The position numbers were made by a program, and so were the translations under genes. From Bostrychus sinensis (taxonomy: Eukaryota; Chordata; Actinopteri; Gobiiformes; Eleotridae): 64,000 nucleotides of DNA. The stretch spans positions 3,297,649 to 3,361,648 of the forward strand of contig CM036243.1 of assembly GCA_020698575.1 (NCBI GenBank). Direction: 5' to 3'. This document shows, piece by piece, positions 42,791-55,200 of the stretch. The notes under the pieces were generated by a model. The model had not been told where the DNA came from. It saw only the letters and a list, made by a program, of their open reading frames with translations, and searched no databases. Numbering within the stretch: the stretch's first letter is position 1; the number at the start of each line of letters is the position of its first letter.

Positions 42791-43568
42791 TTTTACAATG
42801 CTATATAACCAAATGTCTGAAAAACATTAAAAAAAAAAATCACATTTGAATTCCAAAGGCTATTCTGTTCTGTATAGAAAGTCCAATGTTGGCAATGCAC
42901 AATAACACGTCATGACAAATGCAGTCATAATAAAATAAGATAATGAAACAGCTTTGTGTCAAAACATTCAATGAATAGATATGCAAAAACAAAACAATTC
43001 ATACAAATAACAGTTTCAGAGAAAATGAAAAACTGGATAAATGAGGTCCTTATGGCTGGTTCATGTGGAGTTCAGCCATTTGTTCTGCCCATGATGAAGG
43101 TTTGCTGCATGTATCTGTGAGGAAAAGAAGAAAAAAGCACAGTGAAAATGTATTTCTGCTCTTTTGTTGCCAGAGTGATTACAGATGTATCCTTTATGAG
43201 CAGCCTTTCCTCCATCGACCACAAAGAAGGCAGTCTGCCAGCTTTGTGATAAGAAATACAGAAAATGAGTGCTAATAGTCTCCAATGACAATCTCATTTA
43301 ACCCTGACCTTGGTAATGTGCTCTGATCTGAGGTAAGGCTGTGTGCCCAGGGAATATTAAAGGCAAGTAATTGCTTTGGCAGTTAATGTGATTATGGGAT
43401 TATGATTATGATTTTATTTGAAATGCCACATGTAAAGGTCAGACTTATTTCAGCATCTATCTGTAGTATTGCATATAAAGATCCTCCCATAAAGAAAAAA
43501 AGCACCTGCAGCAACAAAAGCAGTGGTATTTCTCTTGCATTCTTTTATCTTGTGTGTATGATATACTG

Positions 43569-43903
43569 CAGTCATTCTCAAAGTGCCACCTCGGAAAATA
43601 TTTGTCTTTCAAAGTACCATCTTCACCAGGCTAAAATGTACTAGATAAAACCAGGTCAAAACTAAAAGATAAAAACAGGATTAACACAGAAAAATGCCTT
43701 TCTAAATAAGGACTAAAGCGGTCTAAACCTGGTCTGAACCAGGACTAAACCAGGCAAAACCAGGACTAAACAGTATTCTGAACTTCAATATGTATGTACC
43801 AACCACTGCTAGACTACAGCAGGAATAAAACAGGCTCTAAATTCAACGTAGTTAGAACTGCTTCACCACCAGGGGTACCTGCACCACAGTTTCAGACCCA
43901 CTG
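43569..43903. mobile_element. hAT-type MITE with AGGACTAAACCAGG array
   Basis: A 335-bp element starting CAGTCATTCTCAAAGTGCC; the end in inverse is CAGTGGGTCTGAAACTGTGG. Flanking octamers ATATACTG (43561-43568) and ATCTACTG (43904-43911) agree at 7 of 8 positions, supporting a hAT-type TSD. The interior carries AGGACTAAACCAGG-type units. Confidence 0.85.
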
Positions 43904-44254
43904 ATCTACTGTCTACTGTATTGCACTAATGGAAATCAAATTGTAGGTTGGCCTTGCATTTTATAGCCATAGAGTCATACAGTATGTGTATGCGTTTTTC
44001 ACATTCACAAAACCTGGGTAAGTGGGCTTAATGTGTCTGGTATGGAGTAATTTTGATTTCTATGATGGGAAAGCACAGGTCCCAAAACAATCCTTGTACT
44101 CCGGCATTCATGTGAACAGCAACAGTTGCTCTACAGGGACATGTTGTCCATTAACAAACTTCACAAAATCAGTTTAGTTTACAAATGTCCCTTGGTCTTT
44201 TAATAATGTCATATTTTCATATTAGTCATATTTATAAAAAAAAAAAAAAAAGGC

Positions 44255-44365
44255 AACCGCATATAACGCAGCTCTCTCACCAGATAATTTCAGAATTGAC
44301 AAAGTTTCTTGGATGAAGGTACAACGTCTTCAACTTTAAAAACCAAGTCCAGATGACTTATTTTT
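44255..44365 (+). repeat. Penelope-type terminal fragment
   Basis: GCAGCTCTCTCACCAG, TTTCAGAATTGACAAAG, TTTCTTGGATGAAGG, ACGTCTTCAACTTTAAAA and AAGTCCAGATGACT match, in order, the minus-strand terminal region of the Penelope-like element at 1020-1094. Confidence 0.75.
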
Positions 44366-44567
44366 TAAGGGTGTTCCGATTGATCAGCCGCGATTGGTGA
44401 TGGCCAACAATGGCTAAAAATAGAGTGATCGGTAAAATGGGCCGATCAGAAGGGCCGATCGAATTACAACAAACACGTGAGGCTCTCACATTTACTGTCC
44501 TGCAACTCCGGTTTGATTAAACAGCAGTAGCGTTGTTCTGGCAATGTTTTTAAGTTAAGGGTTATGT

Positions 44568-45242
44568 ATGGCGGCTGTGCGTGCAGGAGGTGCAGGTGGC
44601 CCTCAAATGAAAGCTGAGATTTTTGTCTATAAAACAGCAGATGGGAGGGTGATAGTAGAGGATAGGCTTTTAAACTTTATCATGATTAAAATGAGAATAT
44701 TGTCACAAGATGAAATTGTATTGTTAGTTTCAAGCAATTTCTCATCAGAGTGGATTGAAGAGTCCAAGTGTCTGTTTGAAATGTGCGCGACTACCATACG
44801 CTGCTTCAGGCATAAAGGGCCCCAAAAGGACATTAACAACATAAAAGACTGTCTAAAGGTGCTTAACGAGTGCGGCGAGAATGTTCCCAGATTCGTATCA
44901 CACTACCTGGATCAACTACCATCTATTGGATTTGGTAACATGGACGCCTCTGCTCTGCTCAGCAGAATGGCGCAGCTAAACCGGGAAGTCTCGAGTCTGA
45001 GAGTGGCTGTGGAAGCGCAAGCAAGCGTGAATGAGAACCTAGGAGCGGCTACAGTGGCTATGGATCACCGGGTGACAACTATTGAGAGCCTCCGCGGATC
45101 TCCTGAATGGGCCGGCGGAGGCACTGCACCCACGCAGGCAGAGGCATCAGAGGAGCCTGCACTCCTCAACTTTGGCCAGCGGAGACTTATGTCCGCCACT
45201 ATTTTGAATCTCACAAACCTAGAGTTAACACGGACAATGTGA
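44568..45242 (+). CDS. LINE ORF1 protein, intact, 224 residues
   Basis: The frame opens with MAAVRAGGAGGPQMK and stays open for 224 codons. The first ~120 residues (for example FIMIKMRILSQDEIVLLVSS and VPRFVSHYLDQLPSIG) form a domain I cannot match to the usual L1 ORF1 RRM, a CCHC knuckle or an esterase. It is followed at about 125-175 by LLSRMAQLNREVSSLRVAVE and EAQASVNENL, a likely coiled coil. It lies directly upstream of an endonuclease, so it is most simply the ORF1 of the same LINE. It is intact although its partner gene is deleted. A domesticated host gene is possible but has no support here. Confidence 0.6.
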   Translation: MAAVRAGGAGGPQMKAEIFVYKTADGRVIVEDRLLNFIMIKMRILSQDEIVLLVSSNFSSEWIEESKCLFEMCATTIRCFRHKGPQKDINNIKDCLKVLNECGENVPRFVSHYLDQLPSIGFGNMDASALLSRMAQLNREVSSLRVAVEAQASVNENLGAATVAMDHRVTTIESLRGSPEWAGGGTAPTQAEASEEPALLNFGQRRLMSATILNLTNLELTRTM

Positions 45243-45312
45243 CACAAGGATCAGAGGGAAGGGCTGAGCCTCAGAGTACTGCCAGGCGGGAGGCTCGGAC
45301 AAATCTAAATAA

Positions 45313-46690
45313 ATGAACGTTAATATCGTGTCATACAATGTGCGTGCGTTGGGCATGACGAAGCGGATAAATCACGTCGCCTTGTGGTGGATAAACTTAT
45401 GGAAACGTGTATTTAAGAGACTTTTTTATCCAAACAAGACTTAGAACGACTGAATTCCCTACATAAAGACTTCTATGGGGCAGGCGAATCTACCACTGAC
45501 TGTAGGACTAAGTTACTGCACGGCAGAATACCTGGTAGTGTTGCAGTGTGGCATAAAAAGTATAATCAGCTGGTTAAAGTGGTCCGACTAGATGCTGATT
45601 GGGCTATAGGAATTGAGTTCAGTTGTAGTGATAAAAAGTTTATTATACTGAACATATATACACCCTATGAAAGCCCAGAGAATGAAGATGAATATCTTAA
45701 TAGGCTGCCTATGTTGTGTCATATATCCAGGATATACCCTCCACTTGTTTTTTCATTGTGAATGCAGATGTGTCTGACTGTAAATCTTTATTTGCCAATC
45801 ATTTAAAGCAGTTTTGCTTGGATAATGGCCTGATTCTCTCTAGTAAAGCACTTTTGCCTGATGATAGCTACACTTACATTAGTGAGGCATGGCACACAAC
45901 ATCGTGACTAGACCACTGCATCTGCACAGTGGATGCTCATGACTCTATAAAAGACATCAGGATTAATTATGAGTTTGCCACAACTGATCATGTACCATTT
46001 TCTTTATCCATAAATGTAATGAGTAATGAAATACATGTTGGGAAAATAAATTGGTCCAATTTGACCAAGAAGGACCTTTATGTGTATTGTACCCAGTCTC
46101 ATACTTTGTTGAGTAATACTGAATTGCCAAAAAGTGCAGTAACTTGTTATTAACTGTCAGAATCAGCAACACGGAGTTGAGTTATGCTCACTGTATTAGG
46201 AAATTGTAGAATCCCTTCTTATATCTTGCAGGCCTTTGTATAAAACTAAAACATATAAAGCCAAACCAGGCTGGAAGGGATATGTAGAAGAGCTTTATGT
46301 TGAGGCTAGAAGGGCGTTTAAAGCCTGGGCTGAATCAGGCAAATATAAACTTGGCCCTCTATTTGACTATAAGCGGGCAAATACAAAATTTAAATATGCC
46401 CTTTGATTTATTAAGAAGAATGAAAACATACTGAGGTCTGACTCACTTGCAAGGAAATTACAAAACAGTTGTCCTACTGAATTTTGGAAAAAAAAATTAA
46501 AAGAATGAACACTCATAAAACATCTTTGCCAACAAATATTGACGGGGCAAATGGACCAGAGGAAATTGATCACTTGTGGCAGAAACATTACTATGAGCTA
46601 TTTAACTATGTTAAAAGTAACCCCTTTGTAGTGGGCAACATAAATGAGAATGAAGATTTGACTGTCTCTGCACAACCCCACACAAAGTTC
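45313..46690 (+). pseudogene. LINE endonuclease and linker, RT deleted
   Basis: The frame starts MNVNIVSYNVRALGMTKR, the beginning of an EEP endonuclease (SYNVR). It continues IGIEFSCSDKKFIILNIYTP, FIVNADVSDCKSLFANHLKQ (GDFN-equivalent, degraded to VNAD), and ATTDHVPFSLSINV (DH motif). The linker KPGWKGYVEELYVEARRAFK and then KHYYELFNYVKSNPFVVGNI is recognisable to 46690. Several stops and frameshifts occur, and no RT motif follows. Confidence 0.8.
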
Positions 46691-46846
46691 AGGTAGGTTC
46701 TTTTCTAGGCTGTGGAATCACTGGTGCAATAGTTTATATGTAAATATATGAATGTGTTGTATTGTGTTTTTCTGTGCGTCTGTTTGTCTTCTCTCTTTTT
46801 ATGCTATGGACCATATATGTGTCTGTAATAAAATTTGAATATAACT

Positions 46847-47360
46847 AACACAAACCTGCCCTGGAGGTGCTGCTTTATGTCCCCGCCTGCTCCTGGAGCG
46901 CATGGGACAGAACCGAGGCGCGGTAGTGTGTGTATTTGCAAACGCCAACGCAAACAGAGCTAGAGCTAACCTGCTAACATTTACGTTAAAAGCATTAAGA
47001 AAGTTCAGAGTCTGCCTGTATGTTGTTCCGTGGAGAAAACTGTGCGTTTTGTGGCTTAAACTGCACCAAATGGCTGCTAATGGAAAGAGAAGGCAAAAAA
47101 AGGCAGCCCATGTGTCCGTGTGTCTGAGAGCCGTAACTTTCATTATTGTCTTCTCTGTAACTTTTTATTTGATTGTCATATTGTTTCGTTGATTTTTTTG
47201 TGTTGATTATCTTATATGTAATTTGAGCATTATTTCATTTAGGATTAATTTGAGTTGTGTTGTATTTTTTATGTAATGATTATTTAGTCACATCACTTAT
47301 TATTTTATTTTGGTGTGTGTTATGTTTAGTTATTTGTTTATTTTTACTTTGCCTTGCTAA
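46847..47360. other. No gene seen
   Basis: Unassigned sequence between two transposon remnants. Confidence 0.35.
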
Positions 47361-47775
47361 ATGTCCGGCACATTGGTTCCTACTGTTAATTGTTTATGGT
47401 ACGGCCTATTGGTTAACGGACCAGGTGAAAAAAAAACTGACTGGGACCAAATTCCAACACCAAAACGCCAGAAATTCATAACCTGGATGCCCAGACGTCT
47501 TCAAACTGTTTGGAAACAAAGAGGAGATGCTACACCATGGTAAACCTGTCCCTGTCCCAACTACTGTGAGACCTGTAGAAGGCATGACATTTGAAATTAG
47601 CTCATTTTGTGCATAAAAGTGTCAAATTTCTCACAACATTTGTTATGTTATCTATGTTCTATTGTGAATAAAATATTGGCTAATGTGATTTGAAAGTCTT
47701 TTAGTTTTCATTTTATAAAAAAAAAAAAAACTAAAAAAAAAACAAAAAACTTCCCAACATTGCTGGAATTCAGGT
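47361..47775 (+). mobile_element. 3' part of a cut-and-paste transposon
   Basis: The frame ending at 47543 reads DWDQIPTPKRQKFITWMPRR and LQTVWKQRGDATPW, then a stop, a C-terminal segment familiar from a fish DNA transposon family. It is followed by a 3' UTR to AACATTGCTGGAATTCAGGT at about 47774, which resembles the family terminus (in inverse ACCTGAATTCCAGCAATGTT). The superfamily is not certain and the 5' part is absent. Confidence 0.65.
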
Positions 47776-48659
47776 TGTGGTTCATGTTATGTTATGTTTA
47801 TTATTATTAATGAATTTCCTCAAACATTGTGCTAAGTAAATGCTTGAGTGAGTGAGCCCAGACTATGCTAAGTGTTATTAGCGAGGATACATTCCTTCCA
47901 GGGCGGCTCAGTCTCACTCCCGTCTGCATGAACGCACTTGTGAGGCTTGGCACCACAACACACACTGGCTCGGGAGTCATGGCCTGCCCCGAACGACATC
48001 TGTGCGCCCTGAGAACCAAACACGCGGTTCTCCACACGGCCGAGATCCCCTCCAGAAGAGCGAGGAGATCCTGCTTTCATCTGCATCTGTGAGCCGGAGA
48101 GCACTGCTGCTTCACATTAACTCTGCACTCCATCATTTACTGTGGCTGCTGTCTATTTTGCCTCATGGTATTAGCCTGCTGAGAGTCACTGGCATGCTGT
48201 ATTTTAAGCAAAAAGAAAAACATATATTAAAACGTGCCTGTTAATACATAGGGCAGAAAGAGTCACTCATGAGAGTGACTGCAATCACTCTCATGAGGAA
48301 AGAACCTAAACAATAATAACTTAACAGAAGTAATTAGTAGTCAAATGTAGAAGTTCAAAAGTAGCCAAATAAATTTGCTATTAAGTTTTTATCGCTATAC
48401 TGTGCAATACCCCACATTACAGTCATTATCATCACCCTCCTGCACTACCATGTAAATATGTAGGACTATATAGCCTGTGTGTTGTTTTTGCACTGTTAAT
48501 TTTATATTTTTATGATGTTACATATTTTAGTTTTTTTTTTAGACTTTTTCTAGTAAATAATTGATATTGCACATTTTGTTCTTGATGCATGCTCACTTTA
48601 TTTTCTTGCTTTCTGTACTTTATTCTGTATTAAGAGCTGCCTTAATGACTGAAATTCTC
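47776..48659. other. No gene seen; palindrome at 48261-48280
   Basis: Unassigned. AGTCACTC-ATGA-GAGTGACT at 48261-48280 is an 8-bp-arm hairpin, partly repeated in inverse at 48285-48297. A T tract lies near 48531. Confidence 0.4.
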
Positions 48660-48949
48660 CACAGTGAGAAGTTAAATCTAAGTTCCCATGTGGCTGTTTA
48701 CCACGCCCCCAACAGTAGTTAATCCCACCCACAGCGATTGTTCATTGGACGAACCAGAAAGCCCCGCCCATTTACGGCTAGTGTAGCTTCATCTCACGCT
48801 GAAGTCCTCACAACATCGAAGCTTACCGTCAGAGTGTCTCCTCAGGGCTGGGAAACTGAGAAATGCCGTGAGCGCAGTGAAAACAAAAGGCTTTTCTCCT
48901 CAAAACCACCGCCAATGTCTAAAACTTTACGTCCCCTAGGCTTTTTAAA
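48660..48949 (+). promoter_or_regulatory. Fringe gene proximal promoter and 5' UTR
   Basis: Upstream of the Fringe start codon there is CCACGCCCCC (48701-48710), GCCCCGCCCA (48761-48770) and an inverted CCAAT box ATTGG (48744-48748). No TATA box is evident. An E-box CATGTG lies near 48688. The transcription start cannot be fixed. Two upstream ATGs occur: one at 48863 opens only a two-codon frame, and one at 48915 overlaps the main start out of frame. An in-frame TAA at 48920 precedes the main ATG. Confidence 0.55.
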
Positions 48950-49019
48950 ATGTGGAGAAGATTGGCGAGGCAGAAGCGGACCTCCAGCTCGGCAGCGGTC
49001 ACTCTCCTGCTGCTGCTGA
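48915..49019 (+). other. Upstream ORF overlapping the Fringe start
   Basis: ATG at 48915 in a weak context (C at -3) opens a 34-codon frame, MSKTLRPLGFLKCGEDWRGR and on, that ends at 49019, 67 nt past the Fringe ATG in another frame. If the 5' UTR includes it, it could reduce initiation at 48950. Function is inferred from position only. Confidence 0.35.
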
Positions 49020-49297
49020 CCGGGGTGCTGGCGCTCACGAGCGGACAGCCGAGCAGCAGTTTCCCGGCGCGAGACCCCGCACTCACCGGCGGGAAAGTTT
49101 TCTCCGCGTATTTTAAGAAGCTAACCCGTGAAAGGAGGACGACAGGAGTAGTCCCCACGCAGAGTAAGGTTCCTCCCCGGACTGTGGAGCAGCTGTCCCC
49201 CGCTGACCTGTTCATAGCGGTGAAGACCACGGCCAGGTTCCACCGGCCCCGGCTGGAACTGCTGCTGGAGACGTGGGTGTCCAGGAGCATGCAGCAG
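48950..49297 (+). CDS. mfng: Fringe exon 1 (residues 1-116)
   Basis: The ATG at 48950 has A at -3 and an in-frame TAA ten codons upstream, which fixes the start. Encoded are a basic cytoplasmic tail (MWRRLARQKR), a Leu-rich anchor (VTLLLLLTGVLAL), a stem with FSAYFKKLTRERR, and the start of the catalytic domain. The exon ends in phase 0 at SMQQ before GTGAGG. Confidence 0.95.
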
Positions 49298-52200
49298 GTG
49301 AGGGGCCAGGGTTAGCTAGGATGTAGCTGAAAGTGTTGCTGCTGCGAAACTAGAGGTCTGGAGATAGGCCACTGCTTTAATTTTCCAGTTTAGTGCAGCA
49401 GCAGATAGCTAGGGTTGTGCTCGTATTTGTAGATAATACTTTCTATCATAACTCAGCCAGATCTTGTATACTCTTGTGACCAGCCATAAAGCTGTCACAT
49501 AAGCCAGTATTGTAATAAATATAATCTCAAGTTTTCAAGATTTCTCAAGATTTCTAGACAAAGATCTAAGATTTACTGTAGTAGTTGATAAAATTACGTG
49601 TGATTCTTAACTGGTGGGTTGGGAGAAGTGGGTCGCAGAACCATTTTCAGTGGGTTGCGGGCCTTTGCCAGGGCAAAAAAAAAAAATGAATAAATTAAGT
49701 TTAATAGTAATAATAAAGGTGGAAATATGGGACATAAGGTGTATAGACGAAACTCAACCAAAGCAAAAAATCCAGTTCTGTAAGTGAGTTTAAAAAGGCT
49801 GAAGTTAATGACATGAAGAGTTGAAGTTCTAGATTAAAATACAGTGAATGTAGAAGGGAATAGTTCCCTCTCTGGCATTGCCACTTGCTTGGTTTCTCTT
49901 TAAATATGTTCTTTTTTTTTGTGTTGGCGTACTGTGACATTCTGATATTGTACTATCTCAGGTTCAAACGCCACAATGTGTTTATTCATTGAAACATTTG
50001 ATTAGTGGAAATTGCTCTTTTTTTGGGTCACAGTTTGTCATTATAGAGTGATGGTAGGTCCCGAAGCCAGATCAGTTGAGAACCATTGTTGTACATGTTA
50101 AATAGTCCTAGGCTATAGTCAGTGGCGTAACTTAGTAATGAGGGGCCCCAGTGCAGATTTTTAGAATGGCCCTAGTAATATAAAGCCAACCAGTACTTCA
50201 AGTTTATGCAGTAGGTTTCTAAATTATTAAGTGTGGCCCTCATCATTTTTTACTAGATTCAGAGATCAATGCTTAAAGTCTGCATAGTTTCATACAAAAA
50301 TACTTAAGTTGTTTGCATCATTCATAAGAAAACACTTCAATAAACAAGCTCACAGATGATATAGATCTATCCAGGTCTTTTGATTTATAATAAAAGGTTA
50401 AATGTAACATGAATTAAAATAATTTGAAGGTAAAAACTTGACTTTAGACTGACAATGGTCTACTCCGAGGGGCCCCTAAACCTCATGGGCCCCACTGCAT
50501 TAGCACTGGCTGCACGGCTTGATGTTACACCCCTGCCTATAGTCTCAGTATCCCAGAACATTTTGGGCCCTATTTTCCCCATGGCGTTGGCATGGCGGTG
50601 ACAGAGACAGCGGAAATTTGCTATCTTGTGCAGCCCGTCTAACGTCTACGTCTCTGCCAAGACCGTGGGGCGTGGTGGTCTGAACATGAGGTGTGTCGGG
50701 CTGAACAAGAGGGGCCTGGTCCCCTCCACACCAGGGCGTGGTGTGGGGCAGGGAACTGCTCTCACTAAAGCAGTTTCTTGTATTTGAAATAGGTGATTTC
50801 AGTGAAGCACTGCATGTGCAGACATACTTACATTAAAGTCTTTAAAATAAATTTAGAAATATTACAAAAAAAACGGCTGAACTACTGCACGCTTGGACAG
50901 AAATGTTCCATCAATTCCACCGCCTTTATTCATTTATATTCTGCACATGGAGCAGTCCATGTGACAGAATACCTGTTTACAATCTGTGCAAATTGAAGAT
51001 ACAACTTGCTGTGCATCGCCTCATGAACATGTTCGTTTTCAATATAAAACAGTTGAAAAGAGTTAATATGGCACCTGCCTCTGGGTTATATTAGGATACA
51101 ATATGAAATTCACCAGTGGCTGGTCTTTTCTGCGTGTAAAAGCGTCTCCAGTATGCATTTCCTTTAGCAGCAGCAGCGCGTCAAGCCGAGGTCTCCAGCA
51201 CAGCTTCCACCTCTCACTTTTCCCCTCTGGCCATGTTCGCAAATGTAGCGTAGATCCAAATGAAAAATTCCGTGGAGCAAAGTCCTGCTGCACTGTTCTA
51301 ACCTGCAGTACAGTTTGCGCTCACTAAGACGCAGTAATTAATCACATGGTCCTTGGATCAGAGAGAGAGACAAACGCATCCAGTTTGTGTAAAATGACAC
51401 AGATCCTTTTGCTTGCTGTTAATCACAGCTGACTTATTTTGTGATTCCTCACTGTAAATGCCCCAGGACTGCAAATAAGACTTTTGATTTTAAATCATCA
51501 TCATAGCTATTATTATTATTATTTTATTACTATAAATAAATGCCCCATGAAGTCTATAAAATGCTACATAAATGTTTTCATTCTCATTACTGATCCTCTC
51601 TTCATGTGCTGTGAGTGGCACTGTGAGAGAGCTCTGATTGGTTCAGAACAAACACAGAGAGCTCTGATTGGTTCAGAGCAGACACGCCTCTTACACTTAA
51701 GCGCGGCCTCTTTGAACTTTTTCCCAGCCCAAGTTCAGCCTCTTCAGGCCAACGTCTACGCCGTTTAAGTAGGGACAAGATCGATCTACGCCACTGCCTC
51801 TGCCAAGGTCGTCTATATATGGCCCTTTGTGTCTTGAGTGAACTTCATTGTTTACAAATGGCACCAGCCTCACTCATTTGTCCAGTATTTTTTCTTTTTT
51901 CCTTACTGTCTCATAAGAAAATGTGTTAACATCAGAACTCATCATGTCATCACAACTCCACAAGACTTCAGAAAGAAGTTAACTTCGATAAAAGGTTTGG
52001 GTAGCAAAGATTAAGTCCTGAATAACAAACATAGACCATTTATTATAGATTATATGGCTCTACATTAACTAGTGTTTTCTTATTTGGCCATACAGCAACA
52101 GAAATTGGTTACACTTAGACTATAGACATTTAGAATGTCTGTAGTTCAAGGACAGTGTAGCGACAAAGATAGAAAAATAGGTACAGTAACTCTTTTAATT

Positions 52201-55200
52201 TCTCCCTTTTTTGCACACTATTTAAATGCATTTGTACCTGCTTAGACTACCGTAAACTTTTTAAGCTATTTTTGCATCAAGGATCATGTGACGCTAATTG
52301 CTGTACACTGAGCAACTCCAATCTGGACATCTGAAAGGTTTTATCAGATAAAACTATTTTTTTGTTTTCCGTCATAGTGGCATATAAGACTTTACTTTCT
52401 AGCCATGCAATGGAAGAAGTTGCTGAGCTGGTTTTAAGTTAGAGATGCACTGAAGTACTAAAGTCTAATTTTGTGTGGATAGAATATGTTAGTGGTTCTC
52501 AAACTGTGGTATGAAGGTGGTACTCAGGAGTCACTTTTAGTTATGTTTTTAGACCTAGTTAAGTCCTTGATTTATCCAGTTTTTTTGTCCTGGTGTAGTC
52601 CTGGTTTAGACTTAGTTTAGTCCTTGAATGATCCTGGTGTAGTCCTGATTTAGACATTGTTTACTCTTGGTTTAGGGCTGTTTTATCCAATTACAAATGT
52701 TACTTAAATAGTTTAAGGTGGTACTTGTTGTGAAAAGTTTGAGGACCTCTGGGCTACATATTATTTAGTTGAATATTTTAAGATACTTGGAAGTCTGGCC
52801 TCTTGTTTTAAGTTATAAGCTCTACTCAGTGTCATGACCTGGGCTAAAGACAAACCATTTGATGATGCAACCCTAACCCCAGTAAAGGTCATAAATAGCT
52901 GAAATAGTGAGAAATGTCTAAGCTGAGTTGTTTTATGAGCTCCTTCCATTCACAGCCCTAGTCCTGTCTGCCTCTTTTTTTCTCTCTCTCCATTTGCAAC
53001 TTTCACACCTCCTCCTACCTGACCCTTTGTGGCACTCAGATAAGTGTCCCTTTGTGATGTATGAGAGCGAGGTGTGAGGAGTGACAGGCCGAACTGTGCA
53101 GCTCCTAATAAGGAACAGTTGGCGCTGGGACTAATGGCTCGAGGAGTACATCACATAAATGTGATGCAGATTTGTGGACAGAGAAGCGTTTGTTTTTTAT
53201 TCAAGGGTAAGTCCCAGCAGCAGTCTGACAGGATAACCACTCTTATCAAGTCACATGCACAGCTTTTAAGCACTAAATAAATTCATTTAAGTCATGAATG
53301 AGAAGCTACTTGGACTTGATTGAAGTAACTAAATCAGGTCATTTAGAGTCAGTTAATGATGCAGTTAGACATGTGAACATTTAACAGAGTTGCAAAGTTT
53401 GTACTTAACAGTAAAAAGAGAGAACACTGCCAAAAAATTTACAATTTTATCAAAGCTGATGAACTTCAAACTTCAACTGCAATAGGAGTCAAATGGACTT
53501 GTGAGTATTTATGCTAGTGTTTTACTCCGAGATGTAGGGGGAGCTCTGGAGAGGAAAATGAGGCAAAACGGCAAAGAAACAAGCAGAGTTACTGAGTTCC
53601 ACTTTAATTTAAGTACAGTAGTGCCTAGAATGCTTGAACGTTTGTACAGAGGAGAGACACTGACATATCTAGTTAGATGCCTTTGCCAACATCTTCATGC
53701 AGTTCTGAACAAAATCTCAAGACCAGGAGCATGTTGCACTTTTGGGTCATAACCAAGCTGAAAGTAGAGCTTCAAAATGCAAAAAGGAGTAACAAGCAAG
53801 AGATAAAAAAATTTAGGGAAGCTATCACAATTTCAAAAGTCTGACAATATCATTGCGGACTTCTACAATATTGAGTGGTAAACCCCTGGGCCTCATATGC
53901 ATTGTTTTGATGCAGTGGAATGGTAAAAAATCAGATGGAACTGCAAAGACCATGCTCCTTTACTCAGTTTCAGTGCTGCTAACATGACTAAATGATTATT
54001 ATTATTAAACACTTAAGTCTTATGTTTTTGAAATATCACAATAATTAATGCACTAAAGGCTTGTCAGGTCATTTTTAGAGAATTGTTTTTGATATTGTGA
54101 GCATTTCTACATTATTGTGAACCTTTCCACAGTATCGCAATAAATATCGTACCATGAGGTTAATATCATAATAATACTGTACCGTTAGATTTGGATATCA
54201 TTACATCCATAAAAAGCAGGCTGTTCATCAGCTGATCATAAGTGTAAGCTTATAGCCATAAGTTCACCATGCCCACCAAACAAAGGACTTCTTCAGAAAA
54301 ATAACGTGGCTCTTTTTGACCATTCTGTTCCCCTGATCTAAATCCCATTGGCAGTGGATGGCAAGGAAAATAAAAAAAAATAGACGTCAGTTCCAGACTG
54401 TGGATGGCATTCGTGAAGCCATCTTCACCACATGGAGCAACACTCCCACCAGCCTCCTGGAATCACTCACATTTAGCATGTCTGAAGAAATTAATAAAGT
54501 GATCAACAAGAACAAGTCTTGTTGAGTCCAGGGGGCAGCAAAGATTTTAGATTTTGACACTTTCAGTTCTGCTTTTGTTTTATTTCTTAAAGCTATGGTC
54601 TTAAAATTTTGATTAGTTGATGAACAGGTTAAAGCAGTTTTCTATAAATTGCCTATTCTCATTTTTGTCTCTTGCGCCGGTTTCTCCCTTTTGCATTCTG
54701 AAGCTCTACTTACAACCTGGTTGTATTCCAAATCGTAAAATGTGGTTTTATCATTTTCCCCTGGTCTTAAGATTGTGATCAGGTGTGTATCCAAGATTTG
54801 TCATTTTTGGTATCTGACTTTTTTGTCCTTAGAAAATGTGTTATAGTTTTCTGTTACCCAGTTGTACACAGCTTGAATAATGGTTCAGATTTTTTCTTCA
54901 AAATATGGATTATACTGTCTGCCTATGCATATGTCCAACTTCTACACATATGTGCTACTGTTGATTTGGAATTATCCCACAGCCAGTGCATTTCCAGGCA
55001 GTGCATACTCTGACTATGTTTATGACTCAATTAAGTCTCGCAGTTGGATTTCTCAGTTATGATGAGTTTACATGAACAAGAGAGTTCTGTTTTCCCTGCA
55101 CTGATACTGCTGGGAATTTACCAGTAGTGCTGAATGTTAATATACCAGCTATTACCCATATAATGTTGCATTTTAGTAAAGAAATTTGGATGACTGACAC

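Larger units (their letters stand above)
44568..46846 (+). mobile_element. Non-LTR retrotransposon lacking its reverse transcriptase
   Basis: An intact ORF1 (44568-45242) is followed by a decayed EEP endonuclease (45313-46140) and the endonuclease-RT linker (46240-46690). The sequence then jumps to a 3' UTR ending near 46846 in AATAAAATTTGAAT. The whole RT is missing, so this is an internally deleted copy. Confidence 0.75.

Noticed and set aside
43061..43297. Short minus-strand open frame considered as a small host protein
   Set aside because: No signal, domain or flanking splice structure; typical of chance open frames in this window.
48738..49019. Longer open frame upstream of the Fringe start as an alternative N-terminus
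   Set aside because: It is out of frame with the Fringe protein and has no ATG before 48915; only a short overlapping upstream ORF remains plausible.
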